Assembly: GCF_014655955.1 (NCBI RefSeq)
Contig: NZ_BNBO01000032.1
Span: 38,300-102,299 of the forward strand
Direction of reading: 5' to 3'
DNA: 64,000 bases
From: Kitasatospora indigofera
GTDB lineage: Bacteria; Actinomycetota; Actinomycetes; Streptomycetales; Streptomycetaceae
In this document: positions 40,389-48,702 of the stretch, piece after piece
Numbering within the stretch: the stretch's first letter is position 1
How the letters are laid out: each line of letters starts with the position of its first letter
Program-made: the position numbers and the translations under genes
The notes under the pieces: generated by a model
What the model was told of the DNA's origin: nothing
Databases searched by the model: none
Seen by the model: only the letters and a program-made list of their open reading frames with translations

Positions 40389-42803
40389 ATGGGTTCGACA
40401 GGCAACCCGACAGGCATACCCGCAGGCGTACCCGCAGGCAGTTCCGCCCCGGCGGACGACTTCTGCCTGATGCTGTCCCGCCTCCGGGTGCTGGCCGGCC
40501 TGACGCAGGCCGAGCTGGCCCGGGCGGCCGGGGTAAGCCTGCGCGCGCTGGGCGACATGGAACGCGGCCGCACCCGCGGACCGCAGCGCCGCACCGTGCA
40601 GGCCCTGGCCGCCGCGCTCCGCCTGGACGAGGCGCAGGCCGCCGCGCTCGACCGGGCGGCCCGGAGCGGACGCCCCCGGCGAACCCCCGCCCACGCGGAG
40701 GACCCGCCCGCGGAATCGGCCGCGGCCGCGCCGGGCAGCGCCCCCGGGACGGACCCCCAGGGCGGGGCGGCGGCGGGGGAGGCCGTCCACTCCGCCCTCG
40801 CACTGCCCCGGGACATCGCCGACTTCACCGCCAGGGAGGAGGCCTTGGACCGGCTGCGGCGGCTGGCCCAGGACGCGGACCCCGCCCACCCCCGGATCGT
40901 GCTGGCCTACGGGCAGCCCGGCCTGGGCAAGACCGCCTTCGCCCTGCACGCGGCCCACACCCTGGCCCCGCTGTTCCCCGACGGCCAGCTCTCGCTCGAC
41001 CTGCGCGGCATGGCCCCGACGCCGCTCGCGCCGCGCGAGGCACTCGCCCAGTGCCTGCGCGCGATCGGCGTCGCCGACCGCTCGGTGCCCGCCGGCACCG
41101 AGGAACGCGCGGGCCTCTTCCGCACCCTGGTGCGGGAGCGCCGCCTCGTCCTGATCCTGGACAACGCCGCCGACGAGGCACAGGTCCGCCCCCTGCTGCC
41201 CGGCTCCGGACCGGCCCTGACCATCATCACCAGCCGCCACGTGCTGCCCGGCCTGGAGTCCGTGCACCGCCTCCCGCTGGACGTTCTCGCCCCCGCCGAG
41301 TCGGCCGCCCTGCTGGCCCGGATCGCCGGCCGCGAGCGGATCGCCGCCGAACCCGAGGCCGCCGGCGAACTCGCCCGGCTCTGCGGCCACCTGCCGCTCG
41401 CCCTGCGGATCGCCGGACAGCGGCTGGTGGCCCGCCCGCAGCAGCCCGTCAGCCACCTCGTCCGGCAACTCGCGGCCGAGGAGTACCGGTTGGACGTCCT
41501 GGAGGCCGGCGACCTGCGGGTGCGCACCGCCTTCGCGCTCTCCTACCGCAAACTGCCCGCCGCCGCCGCGCTGGTCCTGCGCCGCTGTTCCCTCACCGCG
41601 GGGGAGGACTTCACCGCCGCCACCGTCGCCGCCTACGCGGGTCTGCCGGGCCGGCAGACCGACCGGCAGCTGGAGCTGCTGGCCGACGCCGGGCTGCTGC
41701 AGGCCGCCGCCACGCCCGGCCGCTACCGCCTGCACGACCTGGTCCGCCTCTACGCCGGCGAGCGACTCCTCGCCGACGACGGGCGGGAGGCCGCGGACGC
41801 CGCCCGCGAGCAGGCCGGGGACCAGCTGCTCCGCCGTGCCGCCGCGGCGGGCCGGCGCTTCGACGTCGAGGGCGCCGGGGCCGACCCGTCGGGGGACCCG
41901 GACCCGGACCCGGACCCGGACCCGGCCACCGCTCCCGAGACCCTCGCCGACGCCCGGCGCTGGCTGGAGGAGGAGCACCCCGAGTGGCTCGCCGCCCTGC
42001 GTCGCGCGAACGGCGCCGGCCGGCACCAGCAGGTGGTGGACACCGCCGAGGCCATGCACTGGTTCTCCGACAGTCTGCTGCACTGGGACGTCTGGGCCGA
42101 GGTCTTCCAGCTCTCCGTCGACTCGGCCCGGGCCGTCGGTGACCGGCTGGCGCAGGCCGTCCAGCTGAACTACCTGGCCTGGGCCCACATCATCTGCCTG
42201 CACCGCTACCGGCAGGGGCTGGCCGTCGCCCGGGAGGCCCTGGAGCTGGCCCGAGCGATCGGGGACGCCCAGCAGGAGGCCTGGGCGCTGGCCTACTGCG
42301 CCACCGCCCTGCGCCGGCTGCTGCGGCACGAGGAGGCCATCGAGGCCTACCGGCAGGCGGCCGAGGTGTTCGCCACGCTCGCCGGCCGCTCCGCCGAGGT
42401 CGGCCGGGTGGTGGCGCTGCGCTGCGTCGGAGCCTGCCTGCGCGAGTCCGGCCGGCCCCGGGAGGCGCTGGAGACCCATCGGCTCGTCCTGGCCGAGGTC
42501 CTGGACTGGCTGGCGGACTCGCCCTCGCACATGACCCACCTGCTGGCCGCCTTCGGGGCCCACGAGGCCGGCCTCGACCGGTCCGCGCTGCGCCAGTGGC
42601 CCGAGGCCGAGGACGCGTACCGCCAGGCGCTGCGGCACTTCGAGGACGCCGGCCAGCCCGACAGCATGACCCAGACCCTGACCGAGCTGGGCACCGTCCT
42701 GATCGAGCTGGACCGCGCCGACGAGGCCCGCGAGCTGCTGACCACGGCGCTGGCCGACCTGACCGCCGAAGGCGGCCGGGGAGGGCACCGGCGCGCCGGC
42801 TGA
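40389..42803 (+). CDS. XRE-HTH / NB-ARC / TPR regulator (STAND protein)
   Basis: About 804 residues from the ATG at 40389; a GTG at 40353 is an alternative. HTH_XRE at ~25-80 (LRVLAGLTQAELARAAGVS, LGDMERGRTRGPQRRTVQ). NB-ARC with P-loop GQPGLGKTAF (~175), LILDNAADEAQVRPLLPG and ITSRHVLPGL, then a winged-helix segment. A linker contains a DPDPDPDPDP run (~41896-41930). The C-terminal 300 residues are TPR-like (LNYLAWAHIICLHRYRQGL, EAIEAYRQAAEVFATLAG, EDAYRQALRHFEDAGQPDS). STAND regulators of this make-up sense a signal through the TPRs. They usually control nearby metabolite genes; the cluster starting at 44 kb is a candidate. Confidence 0.87.
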   Translation: MGSTGNPTGIPAGVPAGSSAPADDFCLMLSRLRVLAGLTQAELARAAGVSLRALGDMERGRTRGPQRRTVQALAAALRLDEAQAAALDRAARSGRPRRTPAHAEDPPAESAAAAPGSAPGTDPQGGAAAGEAVHSALALPRDIADFTAREEALDRLRRLAQDADPAHPRIVLAYGQPGLGKTAFALHAAHTLAPLFPDGQLSLDLRGMAPTPLAPREALAQCLRAIGVADRSVPAGTEERAGLFRTLVRERRLVLILDNAADEAQVRPLLPGSGPALTIITSRHVLPGLESVHRLPLDVLAPAESAALLARIAGRERIAAEPEAAGELARLCGHLPLALRIAGQRLVARPQQPVSHLVRQLAAEEYRLDVLEAGDLRVRTAFALSYRKLPAAAALVLRRCSLTAGEDFTAATVAAYAGLPGRQTDRQLELLADAGLLQAAATPGRYRLHDLVRLYAGERLLADDGREAADAAREQAGDQLLRRAAAAGRRFDVEGAGADPSGDPDPDPDPDPATAPETLADARRWLEEEHPEWLAALRRANGAGRHQQVVDTAEAMHWFSDSLLHWDVWAEVFQLSVDSARAVGDRLAQAVQLNYLAWAHIICLHRYRQGLAVAREALELARAIGDAQQEAWALAYCATALRRLLRHEEAIEAYRQAAEVFATLAGRSAEVGRVVALRCVGACLRESGRPREALETHRLVLAEVLDWLADSPSHMTHLLAAFGAHEAGLDRSALRQWPEAEDAYRQALRHFEDAGQPDSMTQTLTELGTVLIELDRADEARELLTTALADLTAEGGRGGHRRAG

Positions 42804-42835
42804 CCCGCTCCACGGCCGCGCCGGCCCGCGCCGCC

Positions 42836-42858
42836 GGCCCACCCGGCACCGGTGGGCC
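42836..42858. terminator. Hairpin between convergent genes
   Basis: An 8-bp stem, GGCCCACC / GGTGGGCC, with a 7-base loop lies between the end of the STAND regulator and the end of the opposite secreted-protein gene. It probably serves both directions. Confidence 0.5.
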
Positions 42859-42901
42859 GCCACGCCCGAGGGCGCCGCCGGCCCGGCGGACGGAGCCGGC
42901 G

Positions 42902-43813
42902 TCAGCCGGCGGTGGGGGCCAGCCGCACGGTGGCCGTTCCGGTGGCCACGGCCGCGGGCGCGTCCTCGTAGTCGGGGTCGGCGGCCTCCGCCCGCGCCGA
43001 GACCGTGGCCCGGCCCGGCCGGAACGGCACGCTCCCGGCGGGGACGGCCTGGGCCTGCCACGCGACCGGGGCACCCGGTACGCACGACACCGAGGTGCTG
43101 TACGGGCCCCGGACCTCCACCCGGTTCACGCTCTGCACGACCTCACCCGAAACGGTCACCGTGGCGGGCTTGTTGCACCGCACCGTGCCGTGCACGGCGG
43201 CCTTTCCGCCCTCCGCGCCCGCACCGCCGCGGACCGCTGTGCGCACACCGAGGACGAGCCCGGCCGGCGGCGGCGGGTTGACGATGTGGACCTCGCCCCG
43301 CAGCGCGGCCGAACTCCCCTGGCAGCGCTGCTCGAAGCTCGCGTCGAAGGCCTGCACGTAGCCGTACGGTCCGAACACGAGCCTGGAGACCGTGAACGAG
43401 CCGCCGAGCGAGTCGCACCCGCGTCCGTCCCCGTGGAGGGAGACGTCGGCGCCGCCCTCGGACGGCTCGGCCGCCGGTTCGGCGAAGTGGCCCACGGTGA
43501 GCGCCTGGCCGGCGGGCGCGGTGAGGTCGAGCGTCCAGTCGACGTGGCCGGCGGCCTCGACCTGGAGCACGACGTGCCGGTGCTCGGGGTCCGCGCCGAT
43601 CTCGAAGTGGTCCTGCGCTCCTGCGGTGTAGCCGTAGGAGCGTCCCCCGGTGATCCAGTCGCCGGGGTCGCCGCTGAAGGCGAGCGTTCCCGTGCCGACG
43701 CTCTGGGCCTGGGCGGCCGGTCCGGCCAGGACGGTGGCGGCGGTCAGGGCCAGGACCGGCCCGAGGACGGCGGTGACGCGTGCGAGGGTACGTGCGGGCG
43801 CTGTCGGATGCAC
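42902..43813 (-). CDS. Secreted protein of unknown function
   Basis: A 303-residue protein starting at a GTG behind aggggaga. A clear Sec signal peptide is at the N-terminus (ARVTAVLGPVLALTAATVLAGPAAQA, likely cut near residue 36). The mature part is beta-rich with few Cys (GRGCDSLGG, EQRCQGSS, TVRCNKPAT, VSCVPGAP), which probably form two disulfides. The first half (DPGDWITGGRSYGYTAGAQDHF and HVVLQVEAAGHVDWTLDLTAPAG) looks like a carbohydrate- or lipid-binding beta sandwich. The second half (ATVTVSGEVVQ, ATVSARAEAADPDYEDAPAA) may be an Ig-like domain. Not recognised as a known family. Confidence 0.7.
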   Translation of the reverse strand: MHPTAPARTLARVTAVLGPVLALTAATVLAGPAAQAQSVGTGTLAFSGDPGDWITGGRSYGYTAGAQDHFEIGADPEHRHVVLQVEAAGHVDWTLDLTAPAGQALTVGHFAEPAAEPSEGGADVSLHGDGRGCDSLGGSFTVSRLVFGPYGYVQAFDASFEQRCQGSSAALRGEVHIVNPPPPAGLVLGVRTAVRGGAGAEGGKAAVHGTVRCNKPATVTVSGEVVQSVNRVEVRGPYSTSVSCVPGAPVAWQAQAVPAGSVPFRPGRATVSARAEAADPDYEDAPAAVATGTATVRLAPTAG

Positions 43814-43896
43814 AGGTCTCCCCTGGTGTCGGCTTCGGGTGGCGGCCCGACGGCGTCCTGCCGCGGGCCGCCCGAAGTCTCACAGCGGGAGATCCG

Positions 43897-43918
43897 GCGG
43901 ACAACCGCTTTTGTCCGC
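43897..43918. promoter_or_regulatory. Inverted repeat upstream of the secreted-protein gene
   Basis: GCGGACAA (43897-43904) and TTGTCCGC (43911-43918) form a perfect 8-bp inverted repeat with a 6-base spacer, about 85-105 bp upstream of the GTG at 43813. It is relatively AT-rich for this region and may be an operator. Confidence 0.45.
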
Positions 43919-43979
43919 TGCGAAGTTGGTGCCGGACGGCTGTCCGGCCGGGGGCCCGGGTGCGGGTCCGGCCGCCGGC

Positions 43980-44007
43980 CCGCCGGGCGACGGCCATCGC
44001 CCGGCGG
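43980..44007 (-). terminator. Terminator hairpin after the biosynthetic operon
   Basis: A perfect 11-bp stem (ccgccgggcga / tcgcccggcgg) with a 6-base loop lies 19 bases beyond the stop of the last gene of the minus-strand cluster. Confidence 0.65.
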
Positions 44008-44025
44008 TCCCGTTCCCGGACCGGC

Positions 44026-45282
44026 TCAGACCGGCGGGCGCTCGTCCAGCACCTGCTGGAGCTTGCCGGTCCGCGGGTTGGTGACCAGTTGGGAGCGCGG
44101 CACCCACTCGACGGTCAGGTGGTGGACGGCGCCGGACGCCACCTCCGCCGGGTAGAGCGGCCGGGCCGTGTAGACGGCCTCGACGAGCCGGTCCGCGAGG
44201 CCGGCGGGCGGCTCCTCGGTGTACCCGAGGCGCAGGATCAGGCCGTCCCGGCCGTCCCAGCGGCGTTGCACCAGCTGCATGCCGGCGATCACGTGGTCCG
44301 GGTCGGCGGCGACCAGCACCGCGCGGATCTCCTCGGTCGGCATCGCCACCGTCCCCACCCGGGCGCCCTCGACGGACCGGCCGAGCAGCCGGAACCGCTG
44401 CCGCCCGGGGTCCACCCACTCGGCGCGGTCGCCGGTCGGGTAGCGCAGGATCGGCATCAGGGTGCGGAACAGGTTGGTGACCACCACCCGGCCGGGCACC
44501 CCGGGCTCGGTCACCGGCTCCCCGGTCACGTCGTCCACCAGCTCCACCAGCGTGCGGTTCGGGAAGGCCTCGTGCACCCGGACGTCGTCGCCGGGCACCG
44601 GCGCCCCGACCAGCCCGGCGTCCACCGAGGCGTAGCCGACCGAGGAGACGGCGGCCTTGGGGAAGGCCCGGGACAGGATCGGCCGCAGGTCGGCGAAGAG
44701 CAGGTCGCCGCCGAAGAGCAGCAGCTCCACCGAGTCGGCGACCTGGCCGCGCCGGACCAGGCACTCGGCCACCGCGCTCAGCTTCATCGGCTCGCCCGCC
44801 AGGACGTGCACGCCGAACCCCTCGATCAGGTCGGCGATCCAGTCGTCGGAGGCGGCGCCGCCGACCGGCAGGCGGACGTTGTCCACCGGCGCGTGGTGCA
44901 GCGCGTTCTCGATGTAGAGGAACCCGCCGTACAGTTCGCCGGCGCAGAACAGGTTGGCCACCCGGTGGCCGGGCTTGAGCCCCGCCTGGACCATGCCCGC
45001 GCCGAAGGCCGTCACCGAGTCGGCGTGCTCGGTGCGCGACCAGGGCGAGAACTTGGGCACGCCGGTGGTGCCCCCGGTCTTGTAGACGCCGGCGTCGGTC
45101 AGCGGTCCGGTCAGCAGGCGGTTGTCCGGCCAGGTGTTGGCGGCCCAGAAGGCGACCTGGTCGATGACGGGCAGCTGGGTGATGTGCGAGACCGTCCGCG
45201 GTACGTCGCGGTACAGCTCCGCGTAGAACGGCGAGTGGGTCCGGGCGTGGTCGACCAGCTCTTGAAGCGGCTTCGCGGGCAC
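44026..45282 (-). CDS. PaaK/CapK-like adenylate-forming enzyme (cluster gene 10)
   Basis: A 418-residue protein. The GTG start at 45282 lies just after AGGAGG (45286-45291), which overlaps the SDR stop. The ANL-family phosphate loop is YKTGGTTGVPKFS. Further PaaK-like features are LPVIDQVAFWAA, LLLFGGDLLF, GYASVDAGLVG, LPILRYPTGDRAEWVDP-type GD motif and RNPRTGKLQQVL at the end, with Lys of the mobile C-terminal part. PaaK/CapK enzymes activate aryl or alkyl carboxylic acids as adenylates and may pass them to CoA, a carrier protein or an amine. It is the last gene of the operon, 8 bp after the SDR. A second, related enzyme lies three genes upstream. Substrate unknown. Confidence 0.8.
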   Translation of the reverse strand: MPAKPLQELVDHARTHSPFYAELYRDVPRTVSHITQLPVIDQVAFWAANTWPDNRLLTGPLTDAGVYKTGGTTGVPKFSPWSRTEHADSVTAFGAGMVQAGLKPGHRVANLFCAGELYGGFLYIENALHHAPVDNVRLPVGGAASDDWIADLIEGFGVHVLAGEPMKLSAVAECLVRRGQVADSVELLLFGGDLLFADLRPILSRAFPKAAVSSVGYASVDAGLVGAPVPGDDVRVHEAFPNRTLVELVDDVTGEPVTEPGVPGRVVVTNLFRTLMPILRYPTGDRAEWVDPGRQRFRLLGRSVEGARVGTVAMPTEEIRAVLVAADPDHVIAGMQLVQRRWDGRDGLILRLGYTEEPPAGLADRLVEAVYTARPLYPAEVASGAVHHLTVEWVPRSQLVTNPRTGKLQQVLDERPPV

Positions 45283-45290
45283 TGCTCCTC

Positions 45291-46166
45291 CTAGCTCTCG
45301 GCGGATTCCGGTTGCCCGATCCAGGTGCGGGCGAGCCGCTGCACGGCGCTGCCGTCCCGGTCGGTGAGTTTCTGCTCCAGATAGGCGGCGGCCCAGTCGC
45401 CGGTGGTCACCCGCAGGGCCGGCCGCTCGGCGCGCAGGGTGGCCACCACGACGTCGGCGACCTCCCGGGCCGGCTGCCCGGCGCCCTCCCAGCCCTGGCC
45501 GCCGACCCAGTCGAGGTAGTCGGCGAAGGTGGATGCGTAGGGGCCGGAGGCGGCCTGCAGGGTCCGCCGGTCGATGTCCGGGAAGACCCCGAACGAGGTG
45601 TCCGGCACGAAGCCCGGCACCACGACGGAGACCCGCACACCGTGCGCCCCGGCCACCGGCGCCAGGCTCTCCATGAACCCCTCGACGGCGAACTTGGCCG
45701 CGCAGTAGGCCTCGTTGAACGGCTGGCCGACGATCCCGTGCACGCTGCCGATGGTCACCAGCCGCCCCCGGGCGGCCCGCAGCAGCGGCATCGCGGCCCG
45801 GCTCACCTCGACCACGCCGAAGAAGTTCACCTCCAGGTTGGCCCGCAGCGCGGCCGTCGTCGACATCTCCAGGGTGGGGTCGAAGTTGGACACGCCGGCG
45901 TTGTTGACCACGGCGTCCAGCCGCCCGTAACTGCGCCCGACCCCCTCGACGCAGGCGGCGACGGAGGCGGGGTCGGTGACGTCCAGCCGGCGGACGTCCA
46001 CGGTGACGCCGGCCCGGCCGGCCGCCGCGCGCAGCGCCCCGGCCCGGCCGGGCTCCCGCATGGTGGCCACCGTGGCGAACCCGGCCCGGGCGGCGGCCAC
46101 CGCGGTGGCCAGCCCGATGCCCGAGGAGGTTCCGGTGATCAGCACGACCTCGTGCGCCGCCGTCAT
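45291..46166 (-). CDS. Short-chain dehydrogenase/reductase (cluster gene 9)
   Basis: A 291-residue classical SDR. Cofactor motif TGTSSGIG (11-18), NNAG (88-91), catalytic Ser141, Tyr154 and Lys158 (NEAYCAAKFAVEG). Arg37 after the second strand (ATMREPGR) and the absence of an acidic residue at the usual strand end suggest NADP(H). The ATG overlaps the stop of the MFS gene by 4 bp (ATGA). It would reduce a ketone or oxidise an alcohol in the pathway; substrate unknown. Confidence 0.88.
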   Translation of the reverse strand: MTAAHEVVLITGTSSGIGLATAVAAARAGFATVATMREPGRAGALRAAAGRAGVTVDVRRLDVTDPASVAACVEGVGRSYGRLDAVVNNAGVSNFDPTLEMSTTAALRANLEVNFFGVVEVSRAAMPLLRAARGRLVTIGSVHGIVGQPFNEAYCAAKFAVEGFMESLAPVAGAHGVRVSVVVPGFVPDTSFGVFPDIDRRTLQAASGPYASTFADYLDWVGGQGWEGAGQPAREVADVVVATLRAERPALRVTTGDWAAAYLEQKLTDRDGSAVQRLARTWIGQPESAES

Positions 46167-47452
46167 GACGCGCTGTCCGCCGGCGCCGGCACGGTGCCGG
46201 CGGCCGGGGCCTTCGCACGGGCGGCCGCGTCCAGCAGCGGCTGGATCCGGACGGCGGCCAGGAACGAGCAGGCGGCCAGCAGGGTGCCGCCGGCCATCAC
46301 GGCGCGGGTGGCGTCGAGGATCCCCAGCGGGCCGGTGAGCAGGGTGACGGCCAGGCCGCCGGCCAGGGCGGCCAGCGGGATGACGCCCCAGGTGACCGTC
46401 CGGAACGCCGCGTGCATCACGCCCTGGTTCTGCGCGGACATCCGCGACTGCCGGGTGGGCGCGCTGCACACGTTGATGCAGGACATGAAGAAGCCGTAGC
46501 AGCCCATCGTCACGGCGATCACCGGCGCGGCGGGCAGCGCGGGCGCGGCCAGCACGCCCAGCCCGACCAGGCAGTGCAGCAGCAGGGCCCAGGCCAGCGT
46601 CCGGCCGGTGCCCAGGCGTTCGCTGATCCGCGGGGCGACCACGGCGCCGGCCAGCGCGCCCACCGCCGCCACCGACATGGCCGCGCCGAAGGCGCCGACC
46701 GACAGGCCGAGCCCGCGGTAGGCGAGGACGGGCAGGACGGTGACGAAGACCGGGCCGCCGCAGTTGAGCGTCACGGCGGCGATCACCACCCGGCGCAGCA
46801 CCGGGTCGGCCCAGTTCAGCCGGAAGCCGGCCGTCAGCCGCTCCAGGACGGACCCGGTGGCGACCGTCCGCTCGCCCCAGGGCGGCATCGCCCGGAAGCA
46901 GACGGCCGAGACCAGGTAGCTGGCCGCGTCCACGAGCAGGGCGGCCACGCCGAGCGCGCTGTAGAGGCCGGCCGCGATCGAGGGGCCGGCCACCTCGGAG
47001 ACCGAGCCGCTGCCCTCCAGCCGGGAGTAGGCGCGGACGAGGTGCCGCTCGGGCACGACGGCGGGCACGGCCACCAGGTAGCCCACGTTGAAGAAGATCG
47101 TCGCGCCGCTGATCACCGCCACGCAGCCGAAGAGCAGCGGGGTGGAGAGCCGGTCCAGCCAGTAGGCGAGCGGGACGACCGCCACCGCCACCAGCCGGAC
47201 CAGGTCGCAGACGAGCATCGTCCAGCGCTTGTCCCACCGGTCGACCAGCACGCCGGCGACCGGCCCGAGCAGCGGGATGCCCAGGTACTGGGCCATCGCG
47301 ACCACGCCGACCTGGAGCGCGCTCGCGTGCAGGACGAAGATCATCAGGGTCGGCACCACGAACACGGTGACCCGGTCGCCGACCGTGCTGACCGTCTGTC
47401 CGGCCCAGAACAGGTTGAACCCGCCTCCCAGGGAGACCGGGCGTCGGGGCAT
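46163..47452 (-). CDS. MFS transporter, probable exporter (cluster gene 8)
   Basis: A 429-residue membrane protein. The ATG at 47452 is chosen because an AGGAGG sits seven bases upstream; the GTG six bases earlier is too close to it. Twelve hydrophobic segments are evident, with the MFS loop signature LVDRWDKRWTML between helices 2 and 3. It resembles the MFS_3 group (enterobactin-exporter-like: FWAGQTVSTVGDRVTVFVVP at the N-terminus), which export small molecules. Within this operon it most likely exports the product or gives self-resistance. Confidence 0.85.
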   Translation of the reverse strand: MPRRPVSLGGGFNLFWAGQTVSTVGDRVTVFVVPTLMIFVLHASALQVGVVAMAQYLGIPLLGPVAGVLVDRWDKRWTMLVCDLVRLVAVAVVPLAYWLDRLSTPLLFGCVAVISGATIFFNVGYLVAVPAVVPERHLVRAYSRLEGSGSVSEVAGPSIAAGLYSALGVAALLVDAASYLVSAVCFRAMPPWGERTVATGSVLERLTAGFRLNWADPVLRRVVIAAVTLNCGGPVFVTVLPVLAYRGLGLSVGAFGAAMSVAAVGALAGAVVAPRISERLGTGRTLAWALLLHCLVGLGVLAAPALPAAPVIAVTMGCYGFFMSCINVCSAPTRQSRMSAQNQGVMHAAFRTVTWGVIPLAALAGGLAVTLLTGPLGILDATRAVMAGGTLLAACSFLAAVRIQPLLDAAARAKAPAAGTVPAPADSAS

Positions 47453-47454
47453 TC

Positions 47455-48702
47455 TCACGCCTCCTCCCGGACGACGAGGCGGGAGGTCTTGCCGGTCCGG
47501 TCGTTGCTGATCAACTCGTCCGCCCGCCGGACCTGGAAGGACTCCGGGTCGTGCTGGAAGCCGGTGCTGAGGGTGAAGGTCGCCGACAGCAGCTCCCGGC
47601 GCAGCCGTTCCGCGTCGGGGGCCGCGTCAGGTGCGCCGTCCCGGGCGTCCGGAGCGGTCAGCAGCAGGATCTCCACCGTGGCGGCCCGGCCGTCCCGTTC
47701 GGTGATCACCACCTGCGCCCGGGACACCCCCGGCTCCCCCTCCACCCGGTCGACGATCTCGTCCACGTGCAGGCCCAGGCCGCGCACCTGGACCACGCTG
47801 TCCCGGCGGCCGAGCACCCGCATCGCCCGGCCGGGCCGCCCGCACGGGCAGGCCACCAGCCGGCCCGCGTCGCCCGTCCGGTAGCGCAGGACGGGGTTCA
47901 GCATCTCCGGGTCGAGGGTGGTGAAGTCCAGCAGGTCGTCCGGCCCGACGTGCACCAGCTGCTCCGGGAGGGTGTGGAAGGTGTCGGCCGGGCAGTCCGG
48001 GGTGTTGGTGCCGACCACCCAGGTCTCGGTGCTGCCGAACATCCCCCACCGCCGGGCCTGCGGCGCGACCTCGGCCATGTCCCGCTCCAGCTGGGGCTGC
48101 CAGGCCTCGCCGAGCCAGAGCACCTTGCGCAGGGCGGGCAGCTTCAGCCCGGCGGCCCGCGCGTGCGCGAACCAGGTCTGCAGCACGCTGGGCGTCCCGC
48201 CGATCGCGGTCACCCCGCGGGCGGCGAAGAACCCCAGCCAGTCGTCGTACTCCGCCCTGGTCACCGAGCCCAGCGCGATCACCTGGCAGCCGGACAGGTC
48301 GGCCAGCGCGGCGGCCAGGAAGTGCGCGCCCCACATCCGGCCGGCGCCCCAGGCGTTGACGAAGACGTCCGTGCGGTCCAGCGGCTGCCAGTGCGCGTGC
48401 ACGCCGGCCATGTAGAAGCCGGTGGGCGCGTGGCCGACCTTGGGGGCGCCGGTGCTGCCGCCGCTCTGGAACAGCCAGGTGGCCCCGTGCTCGGCCCGGG
48501 GGTCCAGGTGGTCCAGGGCGGTGTTGAGGTCGTCCTTCGCCATCGGCGGCAGGGCGGCGAGGTCGTCCAGGGTGCGGACGTCCTGGTGTTCGGTGTAGCG
48601 CGCGGCCAGCCCGGGGACGGACTTCAGCAGGCCGAGCACCCGGCGGGCGACGTGCAGCCGCGGCTCGGCGGTCGCCGGCGGGAGCGAGAAGTCGCCGGTC
48701 AT
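47455..48702 (-). CDS. PaaK/CapK-like adenylate-forming enzyme (cluster gene 7)
   Basis: A 415-residue protein with ATG overlapping the ATP-grasp stop (ATGA). It shares the fold of the other PaaK-like protein of the cluster: FQSGGSTGAPKVGHAP phosphate loop, VLWLGEAWQPQLERDMAE, GMFGSTETWVVG, NPVLRYRTGDAGRLV, RDSVVQVRGLGLHVDEI and a C-terminal NDRTGKTSRLVV with the expected Lys. A CPCGRPG segment near ~320 resembles the Cys-containing loop of PaaK enzymes. It has diverged from cluster gene 10, so the two probably activate different acids. Confidence 0.8.
   Translation of the reverse strand: MTGDFSLPPATAEPRLHVARRVLGLLKSVPGLAARYTEHQDVRTLDDLAALPPMAKDDLNTALDHLDPRAEHGATWLFQSGGSTGAPKVGHAPTGFYMAGVHAHWQPLDRTDVFVNAWGAGRMWGAHFLAAALADLSGCQVIALGSVTRAEYDDWLGFFAARGVTAIGGTPSVLQTWFAHARAAGLKLPALRKVLWLGEAWQPQLERDMAEVAPQARRWGMFGSTETWVVGTNTPDCPADTFHTLPEQLVHVGPDDLLDFTTLDPEMLNPVLRYRTGDAGRLVACPCGRPGRAMRVLGRRDSVVQVRGLGLHVDEIVDRVEGEPGVSRAQVVITERDGRAATVEILLLTAPDARDGAPDAAPDAERLRRELLSATFTLSTGFQHDPESFQVRRADELISNDRTGKTSRLVVREEA

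Noticed and set aside
33795..43085. 3,096-codon open frame on the minus strand across sigma factor and regulators
   Set aside because: It crosses several well-supported genes in both directions, is low in complexity and starts inside another gene; a shadow frame.
45283..46218. N-terminal extension of the PaaK-like protein into the SDR gene
   Set aside because: That part is the SDR gene read in the wrong frame; the AGGAGG right before 45282 sets the start.
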